This document shows positions 1-9,057 of a stretch of DNA of 39,797 bases, piece after piece. Under the pieces are notes generated by a model that saw only the letters and a list, made by a program, of their open reading frames with translations, was not told where the DNA came from and did not search any database. The stretch spans positions 1-39,797 of the forward strand of contig JAHDGD010000021.1 of the NCBI GenBank assembly GCA_020627825.1, read 5' to 3'. The position numbers and the translations under genes are program-made. Source of the DNA: Saprospiraceae bacterium. GTDB lineage: Bacteria; Bacteroidota; Bacteroidia; Chitinophagales; Saprospiraceae. Numbering within the stretch: position 1 is the first letter of the stretch; the number at the start of each line of letters is the position of its first letter.

Positions 1-60
1 AACCATTTAAAAGGTTTCTGATAAAATTCCTTATCCATTATTCACGTTATTTTAAAAAAA

Positions 61-95
61 GAGGGATTCAAGTAAAAATGAATCCCTCTTTTTTT
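61..95. terminator. Bidirectional intrinsic terminator
   Basis: A perfect 10-bp inverted repeat (GAGGGATTCA at 61-70, TGAATCCCTC at 79-88) with an 8-nt loop is followed by a T-run to 95 and preceded by an A-run at 54-60. It can therefore stop transcription from either side. It probably ends a gene lying left of the window. Confidence 0.8.
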
Positions 96-440
96 CAATA
101 TTTTATACATTAATAAAAATAGTTATATGAAAATGCTAAATTTTCATATTAAAAATATTAACAATGTGTAATAGTTTAATTATCTTTGTTTTGTTATAAT
201 ATTAACCCAACATATTATTTTACTCCACATCACCTGGGATAAATTCATGTTGGTTGTTTCATTTCATAAATTGAGATGATTCGTTGTATATATATTCAAA
301 ACAGTAACTACATCACATCCTAAAAACTAAGAGTTATATTCTATTGAATCCGAGCGTCTGTACTTATTAAGAGCTGAATACACTTCTTTTCCCTTTGTTA
401 TACAATACAACTGAGCGTAATACAATTTAAACTTAGTAAG
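96..440. other. A+T-rich leader region upstream of the giant T9SS gene
   Basis: This 345-bp stretch has no credible ORF. It is strongly A+T-rich and contains one TAnnTTTG-like element at 181-188. No repeat or RNA gene was recognised in it. Confidence 0.5.
181..188 (+). promoter_or_regulatory. Candidate Bacteroidota -7 element (TATCTTTG)
   Basis: TATCTTTG matches the TAnnTTTG consensus of the Bacteroidota primary sigma factor. No clear -33 TTG lies about 19-21 bp upstream, and the leader to the ATG at 441 would be about 245 nt. The call is weak. Confidence 0.25.
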
Positions 441-3400
441 ATGGAATCCAAAATCCGATATACACTAAAGCAACTTGTTGTTATCACCTTGCTTTGTTCT
501 GTATTAATTCCAATACAGGCACAACTCATTATTTCTGAAATTTCGCCGAACTCTGAAATTGAAGCTCTTGAACAATATGGTGGTGGTGAATGGTTTGAAA
601 TATGTAATGTAGGTGAAGAAAGTATGGATATAAGTGGATACACAATTGGTCATTATGAAGATGCTTCTTTCGGTCAATCTGACTTTTATTTGGGTATGGA
701 TCAGGATAATTGCGATTGTGGTGGCTCTTACGGGGTTGTAAAGCTTGCTGGATCGAATACATCAGGAGACGTCATTTTACCACCTATGGAATGCCTTGTT
801 ATCTCAGGGATGAATATTGATTGCTCTGATGCTTACTATTGCATAAATGCTCGAGATCTTATGCTCAATGGTCCAAGTGGGATCGTTTCAGCATACAACT
901 CATCAAGAACTGACTATCCAGGTTCAGGAAACGGAAATGGACAAGGAGCACTGGAAGGTCATTATTGGAGACAAAAAAATTATGAATGCAATGCATACTA
1001 TATATGGAATGCACAAAATGAAATTATTGATGCCGTAAATTTTAATTGTTTGCCTCAAACAGGGCCAAGTTCCAATGCAAATGTCCTTTCGGGAGGTTTT
1101 CACTATCCTGATGGTAATGGCGGCTATTATAGTTATCCTCCATCCTTTCCCACTCCTCCCGCAGGAGGTCCATTTCCTGTAGGAATTGAAATTACAAATG
1201 AATTGTACACTTGGGTAGGTGAAAGTATAGAAGAAGGGTTTACTTTTCAACGATGTTCCAATGATCCAACTTTTGTTTTTCCTCCTATGAAATATGGGCA
1301 AGATGGACAACCAACTGGAAATTATTATACTCCTACTTGCGGACAACCAAATGACAATTGTTGTAGCTCATGTGATAACAATGACTTTTTCCAAGGCATT
1401 CAACTTCCCGCTTGTACAAACGGCTCAGCCATAGGGTTAGTCATTGAAATCAATGAACAAGCTGCTGAACAAGAAGTCCTCACTTCTCAAGCACCATCTT
1501 GTAATACTTCAGAATCAAGATTGCGAAGTAATTACGATGAAAACACCATAAGTTTTTGTACCATCATACAAACACCAAATTCACTTGTCACTTCACAAAT
1601 AGGATTTGTTCATACGCTTGATGAAGTTATTGCTGAAAATGAATGTGCCGACTTTACATATGCTGAACTTTATAAAACAGATGAATGTGATGTCCTTCAG
1701 GTCAATGCCATAGTTTCAACCAATGGTAGGCCCATTTTCAATATGGAGGCCAATACAGAATATACGCTGTGTTTTAATTATGACATCAGTTCTTGCGCTT
1801 TTAAAAATAGAATGTACTGGGATAATCCTTGTTTTTCACCATACTATTGCGCACTACAAATAGAATGTCCTGATGTGATCCAAGATACCGTTTTATGTTT
1901 GGCAGATGTTCCTAATGGTATAACGGATACTATGTTGTTCAGAACAGAACTTGGAGGAAAGATAGTAAACTCGTGCGATGATGTAACCCTTTCTTTTCAA
2001 GATTCATTAGGTGAAGTATCTGGTCCAAAACACCAAAAGATTTATTACCGTGAATATTTTTTAACAGATGGGCTAACTGTTGATAGCTGCACAGTTCAAT
2101 ATTATATAATCAACACAATCAATCCTGACTTAGAATTATATGAAGACACATTATATTTAAATGCTACTGGTAGTTTAACTCTTACAGAGGAATTACTTGT
2201 TTCTTTTAGTGCTGACTACTGCACAGATCCCGTGGAAATGACCTTCATTGATCCTTCTTCGGTGGATGGTACAGATCTTGGATTGCTTGATATTACAGTA
2301 ACCGTTATTGATAGTGCAGAGAATCAAACAAGTCTGACTACACCTGTATTAATTGCAGATAATACACCTCCATCTGTCGATTGTCCCAATGATACAACAT
2401 TGATCGTCCAACCTTGCATTTGCGAGACCTCTTTTGAATTTTCTACTCCTATTGCGATAGATGAGCTCGGGCAAACAATCACAATAATCAGAACGGATAC
2501 AACAGGTCTTGAATCAGGTGATTTGTTTCCTGTTGGAATAACTACACTTAGTTATGATTTTATAGATGAAAGTGGAAATATAACTGTATGTACATATGAT
2601 GTAGAAGTAATATCTGCAGATCCTGGACCTATAACCTTAAAAGATAGCCTCCATTTTTCATTATCAGAAATTTGTGATGGATATCCTACGGCAGCTATGT
2701 TTTTACTTGGATCACCAGCTTGTTCCATAGACCTCTATGAACTTACAATATTGGATCCCGATGGAAATCCAATAATCGAGGATTCCTTGAGATATTTTAG
2801 AAACATGCTTTTGGATGTAGAAATTACGTACCCTTGTTTTGACTTAATAGGCACCTCTCAAATCTTGATTGAGGATAAATTTGAACCCGTTATTACATGT
2901 ATTAGTGATACGATCAGTTGCAATGAGATTCCTGTCTTTGGCATGCCGATGGCAGAGGATAATTGCGACCCAAATGTTCAAATTATCTTATTGAATGAAA
3001 CCCTAGAGAATGTATCTTGTACAGATCCTAATTTATCCAGAATCATTACACGAACCTATACGGCAATAGATGATGATGGAAGCCAGGCTGACACTTGTTA
3101 TCAAGTATTATCTATAGAAAAATTTGATCTTAACACTGTTACATTTGATGGAATTGACACATTAATTTATTGTGGGTTTAATACTATTTTGGATGATCAA
3201 GGTCATCCTTCTCCTGAAATATCGGGAAGTCCGATGGCAGGTGAACTCCCCTTATGGCCTGATCAGAATTCAATGTGTGGTGTAAGTTCCATGTACGAAG
3301 ATCTTGTCATTTCTGACAATCCCTGTGGAACAACAATTGCACGTGAATGGACTGTATTTTACTGGGATTGTTTCCAAGATGGGATGCGTCAATTTCTTCA

Positions 3401-6400
3401 AGAAATTAATATTGTAGATACTGTTGGTCCTACATTTACATGCTATGAGGACATTACATTGGCAACTGAACCATTTGGATGCCAAGCAACACTTGCTCTT
3501 GATTTACCGATGGTAAATGATTTGTGTAATAATGGGACAACATTCAATATACAATTACCTGATGAATACATTCAAAATATCACTTCAATTCATACCGTTT
3601 TGCCTCTAGGAGAGCATCTTATAACGCTTGAAGCAGAAGATAATTGCGGCAAGATCAACAGTTGCGCTTTTTCAGTCACAGTGATTGATAATGAGGATCC
3701 TATCGCCATTGTTACGAATGGATTCACTGTAAGCCTTACTAATGAACCAACAGAGCTTCAAGCTGAAGTTCTTAACAATGGCAGCTTTGATGCATGTGGT
3801 GATGTAACATTTAGCATAGCAAGAATGGACAATGCTTGTTCTTCGCTTGCACATGATTTTCAAGCTTCAACATCTATTTGTTGTGAAGATGTAGGAAATT
3901 CAATTATGATTCAGTTTCTTGTAACAGATCAAAGTGGTAATACCAATTTAGCAATGGTTGCCGTACAGGTAGAAGATGAAGAAACTCCTCAATTAGTGGA
4001 ATCGCTTCCAAATATTTCCATCCCTTGTACATATAATTATGTGTCAAATGAAACTGCTGCATTCGGGACATTCACTAGTCCTGATGAGCGAGACACCTTA
4101 TTGCAAGGCCTTGAAGGTGTTCTGTTCGACGGAACCGATCTGGATGGTGTCGTACTAGACAATTGTTCAACTTTCACCATAGAAGAAACAATAACAGAAG
4201 ATTATAATCCAACTTGCGGAACTGGCATCGTTACACGTGATTTTATCATCACTGATATAGCTGGAAATAGTATCAGTTCTCAACAAGTTATAACGTTTTA
4301 CAATCCTTCGCCTGTTACATTACTCGATATCGATTGGCCATCAAATGAAGTTTATGTGAATGGATCATGTACCCCTGCTGACTATCTTCCGAGTAATATT
4401 GGGTTGGACCCAAATGCTCCTTTCGAGGTTCAATCCCCTTGTTCGGATGTTGCTTTTGATTTTGGAGATGATATTGATTATGGGCCATTTGAACAGGATA
4501 CCTTATTCATCATTAACCGCCAATGGACCGTTGCAGACTGGTGTCAGAACTTGAATGGTACATTTGCAAGCTTTGACAGTACCCAACTAATAGTGGTTCT
4601 TGATACAAGAGAGCCGATAATTACGAATGCCTGTGAAGAAATCAGTGCTTGTAACTTTAGTCCAACATGTGAAGATTATATCGTTTCAAGCTCCATTCAA
4701 GCGATGGATGAATGCACCTCTGTGGAGTTACTTACTTTTTCTTTTGAAATAGACTTTTACTCGGATGGAACGATTGATGCGATAGGACAAAATAGTAGTT
4801 TAAGTCTTGGATTTCCTTTAGGAGAACATCTTATCATATGGACGGTAAAAGACGAACAAGCTAATACAGATATGTGCTTTCAAACTGTTTCCATTGAAAG
4901 TTGCCAATTTCCTACACCAATATGTCTACAGAATCAAGACTTTTTCCTAGAAGCAATAGATACAAATGATGATGGAACCCTTGATGCAGAACAAGTTCTT
5001 ATTCACCCTTTAGATATTGATGGAGGATCTTTCTCAACATGTGGAGGAACTCTAGCTTATTCTTTCAGCACTGATATAAACGATACCATTAGACTATTCG
5101 ATTGTGAAGATTTAGGTGAACAAATCATTCAACTTTATGTATTGGATGAGAATGGAAATCAAGATTTCTGTGAAGTTAGTATCGATATTTTAGACAACAA
5201 TTCAGACGAGATTTGTCTTCCGGATGCTCCAGAGCCTTTAATGATTCAAGGTGTAATAACAAATGAACTTGGTTCATCTCTTGATGATGTAACTGTTCGT
5301 TTGAAAGGGACTGATATGGCTACCTCAACTTTTGATGGGCAATATGCTTTTCCTGAAATGCAGTCGAATCAATTTTATACCTTATATCCTAGTTATGATG
5401 GTGATCCATTGGATGGTATTTCAACACTTGATATTATAAAAATCAGAAAACACATTTTGGGGCTTGACCCCATAACTTCTCCTTATCTTCTTCTTGCAGC
5501 AGATGTTAACGCATCCGGAAGTATAAACGGTCAAGATATTATTGAACTGAGAAAACTTATTCTAGGAAAAACACTTGAATTCCAACAAAAAGAAGCATGG
5601 GAGTTCATTCCGTCTGAAATGGATTTTATAGACCCGCATAATCCTTGGTTGAACACAATAGAAGACGTTACTCTTGAAGAAATGGAAGGTACCCAACAGG
5701 TTGATTATTTTGCGTTGAAAACTGGAGACATGAATTTTTCAGCAGCCCCTTTCGGACATGAAGAAATCTTAACTCGAAGCAGTACGAATTTAAATTATAC
5801 AATAAATGAAGAACCTGAATCTATAAGAATAGATGTCGCTATTGAAAATGAAGCAGATCTCACAGGATTCCAATTTAGTTTCCAATATAACAGCGATCTA
5901 TATGCTTTCAGAACAGTAGAAAAAGGTGCTATTTCTATAAATACGGAACATGTTAATGACGCATTTAGGAAAATCGGAATTATTGATATAAGTTGGGACC
6001 GAAATCAGGATTTCACGCCTTCCGCGCCTTATAGTTTTTCTATTATTTTCGATAAAATCACAGAGCACAATGCCTCCTTTTTCACCATTTCGATATTCAG
6101 TGAAGGATTAAATCCACAAGCATATTATCAAAATGGCGATATTTCTTCCTTACGATTTCAAACAAAACAGAAAAACACTGAAGCCATTGAATTGAAGCAG
6201 AACCACCCAAATCCATGGAAAGATCAAACGAATATTTCTTTCTTTATGCCGCAGTCACAATACATTGAATTTACTGTATATGATCAAACAGGAAAAATCT
6301 ATGTAAGTAAACAAGGCATATATCCAGCAGGCGAATCGAATATTACATTAGATAAATCGAATTTTGGTGGAGCGGGATTGTATTATTATGTAGTAAAAAC

Positions 6401-6443
6401 AGCAACAGGACAGTATACGAAAAAGATGATACGTATAGATTAA
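441..6443 (+). CDS. Giant T9SS-secreted surface protein (lamin tail, HYR/Ig-like modules, dockerin, cohesin-like)
   Basis: This 2000-residue exported protein has a signal peptide at 1-27 (cleavage IQA|Q). A lamin-tail-domain-like module follows (about 28-230: LIISEISPNSE, GEWFEICN). A long series of Cys-containing HYR/Ig-like modules comes next, with the recurring pattern D-x-x-x-P-x-x-x-C near residues 640, 812, 993, 1083, 1180 and 1388. Then come a carboxypeptidase-regulatory-like segment (about 1598-1650), a type I dockerin-like pair of Ca-binding loops (about 1655-1710: TLDIIKIRKHILG, DVNASGSINGQDIIELRK), a cohesin-like beta domain (about 1783-1907) and a T9SS type A sorting domain (about 1918-2000, NHPNPW...KKMIRID). 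It is likely anchored or released at the cell surface and acts as a large adhesin or scaffold. The ATG at 441 is the only good start before the signal peptide. It is a stand-alone gene with its own terminator. The domain calls are by eye; the specific role is unknown. Confidence 0.9.
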   Translation: MESKIRYTLKQLVVITLLCSVLIPIQAQLIISEISPNSEIEALEQYGGGEWFEICNVGEESMDISGYTIGHYEDASFGQSDFYLGMDQDNCDCGGSYGVVKLAGSNTSGDVILPPMECLVISGMNIDCSDAYYCINARDLMLNGPSGIVSAYNSSRTDYPGSGNGNGQGALEGHYWRQKNYECNAYYIWNAQNEIIDAVNFNCLPQTGPSSNANVLSGGFHYPDGNGGYYSYPPSFPTPPAGGPFPVGIEITNELYTWVGESIEEGFTFQRCSNDPTFVFPPMKYGQDGQPTGNYYTPTCGQPNDNCCSSCDNNDFFQGIQLPACTNGSAIGLVIEINEQAAEQEVLTSQAPSCNTSESRLRSNYDENTISFCTIIQTPNSLVTSQIGFVHTLDEVIAENECADFTYAELYKTDECDVLQVNAIVSTNGRPIFNMEANTEYTLCFNYDISSCAFKNRMYWDNPCFSPYYCALQIECPDVIQDTVLCLADVPNGITDTMLFRTELGGKIVNSCDDVTLSFQDSLGEVSGPKHQKIYYREYFLTDGLTVDSCTVQYYIINTINPDLELYEDTLYLNATGSLTLTEELLVSFSADYCTDPVEMTFIDPSSVDGTDLGLLDITVTVIDSAENQTSLTTPVLIADNTPPSVDCPNDTTLIVQPCICETSFEFSTPIAIDELGQTITIIRTDTTGLESGDLFPVGITTLSYDFIDESGNITVCTYDVEVISADPGPITLKDSLHFSLSEICDGYPTAAMFLLGSPACSIDLYELTILDPDGNPIIEDSLRYFRNMLLDVEITYPCFDLIGTSQILIEDKFEPVITCISDTISCNEIPVFGMPMAEDNCDPNVQIILLNETLENVSCTDPNLSRIITRTYTAIDDDGSQADTCYQVLSIEKFDLNTVTFDGIDTLIYCGFNTILDDQGHPSPEISGSPMAGELPLWPDQNSMCGVSSMYEDLVISDNPCGTTIAREWTVFYWDCFQDGMRQFLQEINIVDTVGPTFTCYEDITLATEPFGCQATLALDLPMVNDLCNNGTTFNIQLPDEYIQNITSIHTVLPLGEHLITLEAEDNCGKINSCAFSVTVIDNEDPIAIVTNGFTVSLTNEPTELQAEVLNNGSFDACGDVTFSIARMDNACSSLAHDFQASTSICCEDVGNSIMIQFLVTDQSGNTNLAMVAVQVEDEETPQLVESLPNISIPCTYNYVSNETAAFGTFTSPDERDTLLQGLEGVLFDGTDLDGVVLDNCSTFTIEETITEDYNPTCGTGIVTRDFIITDIAGNSISSQQVITFYNPSPVTLLDIDWPSNEVYVNGSCTPADYLPSNIGLDPNAPFEVQSPCSDVAFDFGDDIDYGPFEQDTLFIINRQWTVADWCQNLNGTFASFDSTQLIVVLDTREPIITNACEEISACNFSPTCEDYIVSSSIQAMDECTSVELLTFSFEIDFYSDGTIDAIGQNSSLSLGFPLGEHLIIWTVKDEQANTDMCFQTVSIESCQFPTPICLQNQDFFLEAIDTNDDGTLDAEQVLIHPLDIDGGSFSTCGGTLAYSFSTDINDTIRLFDCEDLGEQIIQLYVLDENGNQDFCEVSIDILDNNSDEICLPDAPEPLMIQGVITNELGSSLDDVTVRLKGTDMATSTFDGQYAFPEMQSNQFYTLYPSYDGDPLDGISTLDIIKIRKHILGLDPITSPYLLLAADVNASGSINGQDIIELRKLILGKTLEFQQKEAWEFIPSEMDFIDPHNPWLNTIEDVTLEEMEGTQQVDYFALKTGDMNFSAAPFGHEEILTRSSTNLNYTINEEPESIRIDVAIENEADLTGFQFSFQYNSDLYAFRTVEKGAISINTEHVNDAFRKIGIIDISWDRNQDFTPSAPYSFSIIFDKITEHNASFFTISIFSEGLNPQAYYQNGDISSLRFQTKQKNTEAIELKQNHPNPWKDQTNISFFMPQSQYIEFTVYDQTGKIYVSKQGIYPAGESNITLDKSNFGGAGLYYYVVKTATGQYTKKMIRID

Positions 6444-6488
6444 CAAGGATTATAACCACAGGTCAGGTTATCAGTATGGGTATTTAGT

Positions 6489-6523
6489 AAGAGGGATGGA
6501 CATCATCCCTCTTGCTTTTTTTT
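6489..6523 (+). terminator. Intrinsic terminator of the giant T9SS gene
   Basis: The 10-bp stem AAGAGGGATG/CATCCCTCTT (6489-6498, 6504-6513) has a 5-nt loop and is followed by a T-rich run to 6523. Its right arm overlaps the 3' end of the convergent glycosyltransferase gene, so the last codons of that gene double as terminator sequence. Confidence 0.8.
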
Positions 6524-7387
6524 CAGATCAATAAAGCGAAATAATTTATACAGTTGGAATGCCGTCATTGAAGGCTTTTCTGAGTATATAGATTGATTTA
6601 TCCATCGTTCTAGCGGTTTTCGAAATATCAATAGAACTTGAAGTAAACTGGAGCGATTCAGTTTAGAATAAAATCTGACCAATCTGGTTTTCACTCCTTG
6701 GTCAATTAATACAGGTAAATGTTCAATAGCTTGATTTGTTTTATCAAGGAATACTTCATTTTTCTCAAGACCAGCATGCTCTACAGGATTATCCAGATGC
6801 TGTATCAAGATATTATGCTCTTCCAATTGGAGGGCTAATAGGGTATCTTCATGACCATAAGATGTGAGTTGTTCTTCAAATCTGAACTTAAGAAAAAGGT
6901 CTCTTTTAATTAAAAAATTATTGGATCTGAAACTAAGATAAGGGTTCCTTTTTCGTTTTCTAGCAGGTTGCGCCTCAACTTTGCGTCCGTAGGTCCAATG
7001 TAATATTTTACTTTTACCTGGTTTTTTCTTTTTATAGGTTGTGCCTCCATATAAAACATCAGCTCCATCCATATGCTTTATGTACTTTTGGACGAAAGTC
7101 CTATGCCGAATAAATTGATCACAATCAAGAAACACTATGGTATCAAAGCGAGCATTTTTAGCTAGCCAATTTCGTATTTTCGAACGCCCCATATTCTTGG
7201 ACAACTCTATATATCCTACGCCTGACTTAGAAGCTAAAACAGCATTTTTATCGCGGTATTTTTGAAGAGAATAGTCGTCATAGACGAGGATTTCGAATTC
7301 TATATTCAATTTTTTACATTGGTCAAAAAGCTCGTTAACTAATGTGTTTACATCACGGTTATAAACAGGAATCAAAAAAGAAATCAC
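6503..7387 (-). CDS. Glycosyltransferase family 2 protein
   Basis: This 294-residue GT-A fold glycosyltransferase transfers a sugar from a nucleotide-sugar donor. The N-terminal strand is ISFLIPVYNRD; VYDDYS is the first acidic motif and FLDCDQ (near residue 90) takes the place of the DxD metal site. GHEDTLLALQLEE (near 178) is the C-terminal E-D motif common in GT2 enzymes. The start is a GTG at 7387: an in-frame stop lies 13 bp upstream and no ATG exists between. It begins 7 bp after the stop of the upstream GT2 gene, so the two are surely co-transcribed. A GGACGAAAGTCC palindrome (7090-7101) lies in the coding sequence. The acceptor is unknown; cell-surface polysaccharide or glycolipid is likely. 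Confidence 0.88.
   Translation of the reverse strand: MISFLIPVYNRDVNTLVNELFDQCKKLNIEFEILVYDDYSLQKYRDKNAVLASKSGVGYIELSKNMGRSKIRNWLAKNARFDTIVFLDCDQFIRHRTFVQKYIKHMDGADVLYGGTTYKKKKPGKSKILHWTYGRKVEAQPARKRKRNPYLSFRSNNFLIKRDLFLKFRFEEQLTSYGHEDTLLALQLEEHNILIQHLDNPVEHAGLEKNEVFLDKTNQAIEHLPVLIDQGVKTRLVRFYSKLNRSSLLQVLLIFRKPLERWINQSIYSEKPSMTAFQLYKLFRFIDLKKKQEG
7090..7101. repeat. Palindrome family member, GGAC-GAAA-GTCC variant (coding)
   Basis: GGACGAAAGTCC is preceded by CTTTT. The 17-bp string from 7085 to 7101 is identical to 11355-11371. Here it encodes part of RTFVQK in the GT2 gene. It has four-base arms around a GNRA-type loop and lacks the A-run on the right. It could be chance within a normal codon context. 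Confidence 0.4.
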
Positions 7388-7394
7388 AAAGCTA

Positions 7395-8105
7395 TTATTT
7401 TAAGCTAAAGCTATACATTTTTTTCAGAGTACTGGGGCTTACGCCCAAAAGGAATGCTAAGAATACCATGAAATTTACGAGATTGACCTTGAGATAAGAG
7501 TTTTTATGATACTTTCTACTGCTGACTATGGCAGGGTTCTGAATGATAGCGAGTGGAATCGATGCACGTTTTAACTTGCGAATAAGTGCAAAGTCTTCCA
7601 TAATCACATAATTCGCATCATATCCATTATGATTTTGAAAAAGTTCTCTTGTAAAAAATTGGCATTGGTCACCTCCACCAGCAAAGAGTCCATCTTTTCT
7701 GGTAAACTTTGCATTAATAGCTAGCCATTTATTGGAAGGGTTAAAATCATAGGCAAAAAAGCCTGCACGATATCCATCTTCTATTTGTTCAATTATATCC
7801 TTCTCAAATGTGCTTGGCGGAATTACATCAGCATGTAAAAACATGAAGATATTACCTTGAGCTATCTTAGCTCCATGGTTCATTTGAAGCGCTCTACTAG
7901 CGCAAGATATTGAATAGTAAGGTATCGAAAAAGAATTGCAGACTGCTTCTGAACGATCTGTAGTCGCATCACATGAGACTACTATAATTTCAGAATTCTT
8001 CGTATGTTTTAATAGATATGGAAGTAACTTTTCCAATCTTTTTTCTTCATTCAGAATCGGAATGATGATGCTAATTAAAGGAGAACTATCTTGCTTTACT
8101 GCCAT
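7395..8105 (-). CDS. GT2 glycosyltransferase, TIGR04283-like
   Basis: This 236-residue protein matches the TIGR04283 subfamily of GT2 enzymes as I know it. It has SIIIPILNEEKRL at the N-terminus, SRALQMNHGAK near residue 70, MFLHADVIPP (DxD-type site), GGGDQCQFFTRELF, YVIMEDFALIRKL and a conserved hydrophobic C-terminus FLLGVSPSTLKKMY. Members are often next to radical-SAM or arsenic-related genes; here the partner is a second GT2 gene 7 bp downstream. The substrate is unknown. A GGGC-TTAC-GCCC palindrome at 7435-7446 falls in the LLGVSP codons. Confidence 0.88.
   Translation of the reverse strand: MAVKQDSSPLISIIIPILNEEKRLEKLLPYLLKHTKNSEIIVVSCDATTDRSEAVCNSFSIPYYSISCASRALQMNHGAKIAQGNIFMFLHADVIPPSTFEKDIIEQIEDGYRAGFFAYDFNPSNKWLAINAKFTRKDGLFAGGGDQCQFFTRELFQNHNGYDANYVIMEDFALIRKLKRASIPLAIIQNPAIVSSRKYHKNSYLKVNLVNFMVFLAFLLGVSPSTLKKMYSFSLK
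7435..7446. repeat. Possible palindrome family member, GGGC-TTAC-GCCC (coding)
   Basis: On the minus strand this reads GGGC-GTAA-GCCC, a 4-bp stem with a GNRA-type loop, followed on the plus strand by AAAA. It encodes LGVSP, which is also the expected family sequence at this position, so its membership in the repeat family is doubtful. Confidence 0.3.
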
Positions 8106-8256
8106 ATCTTAAAAACTTAAATATACTGGTAATTCTTTAAGTAAACCTTTCTCTTTGCGTAAATTTTAAGATAAGTTTAAGCAATAAGAATCAAACAAAT
8201 TGTTGTAATTTGAACTTTTACTTTCATTCAATCAACGAACAATCTAATCAAAGCAT

Positions 8257-9009
8257 ATGAAATGGATATTGCTCTTAGCCATCACCTTTGTTGCGCTTCA
8301 CATTGATGCCCAAACAAGTAACAAACATGTTCAAACTTCAAAAGATTTTCTTAACGCCTTAAAGAATGGAGAGAATACAGATCAATATGCTAAAGCTTAT
8401 GAAGGTTTTACTGTAGAGGAATTAACACAGTCACTTGATACAGATTCGAAGCGCTATGCTTTCTGGATTAATACGTACAATGCGTTCATCATCAGAAAAT
8501 TAACTGCTAATCCGTCCTTGTACGAGAATAGAGGATCATTTTTTAAAAATCGATTTATACATATAGGAGGTGAAATGATTGCCTTTGCAGATATTGAACA
8601 TGGTTTGTTGCGTCATTCACAATTTGAATATTTCCTAGGGTATGTTACCAATCCTTTTGCAGGTAGTTGGGAAAGAAAACTACGAGTTAAAGAAAGAGAC
8701 TATAGGATACATTTTGCATTAAATTGTGGAGCGAATGCTTGTCCACCTGTAGGTATATACGACGACACCTTACTAGATCAGCAATTAGACAATAATTCTA
8801 AAAAATTCCTTACAAAATTTACATCCGTAAAAGATGGAAAAATTTATAGTACAAGTCTTTTTTCGTGGTTCAGAGGTGATTTCGGAGGAATAAAAGGTGC
8901 AAAAAATATACTAGTGGAATACGGTATAATCGGTGAAGAAGATAAGTCCAAAGACTTTGACTTAAGTTACGACTGGACTTTAAATATAGACAACTACGTA
9001 GAATATTAA
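8257..9009 (+). CDS. Secreted DUF547 domain protein
   Basis: This 250-residue protein has a signal peptide (residues 1-18, IDA|Q) and one DUF547 domain. The diagnostic blocks are YAFWINTYNAFI (near 67), the HFALNCGANACPP block (near 150) with conserved His and Cys, and LSYDWTLN near the C-terminus. The biochemical role of DUF547 is not established; the conserved residues suggest a peptidase-like or hydrolase-like activity, which is inference. It is divergent from the glycosyltransferase pair and 48 bp upstream of the DUF4272 gene. Confidence 0.85.
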   Translation: MKWILLLAITFVALHIDAQTSNKHVQTSKDFLNALKNGENTDQYAKAYEGFTVEELTQSLDTDSKRYAFWINTYNAFIIRKLTANPSLYENRGSFFKNRFIHIGGEMIAFADIEHGLLRHSQFEYFLGYVTNPFAGSWERKLRVKERDYRIHFALNCGANACPPVGIYDDTLLDQQLDNNSKKFLTKFTSVKDGKIYSTSLFSWFRGDFGGIKGAKNILVEYGIIGEEDKSKDFDLSYDWTLNIDNYVEY

Positions 9010-9057
9010 ATTCGTTCTGTATTCGAAATAAAGGCAAACATTCTATATTTACTCCAT

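Noticed and set aside
924-1346. 140-codon minus-strand ORF
   Set aside because: Lies wholly inside the giant T9SS gene in antisense and has no family features.
4399-4413. TTGGGT-TGG-ACCCAA hairpin inside the giant gene
   Set aside because: Different arms from the palindrome family and encodes GLDPNAP in register; single occurrence.
5454-5475. TTTTGGGGCTTGACCCC, resembling the palindrome family
   Set aside because: It encodes the expected dockerin sequence ILGLDPIT and its arms do not match the GGGC/GCCC pattern; normal coding is enough.
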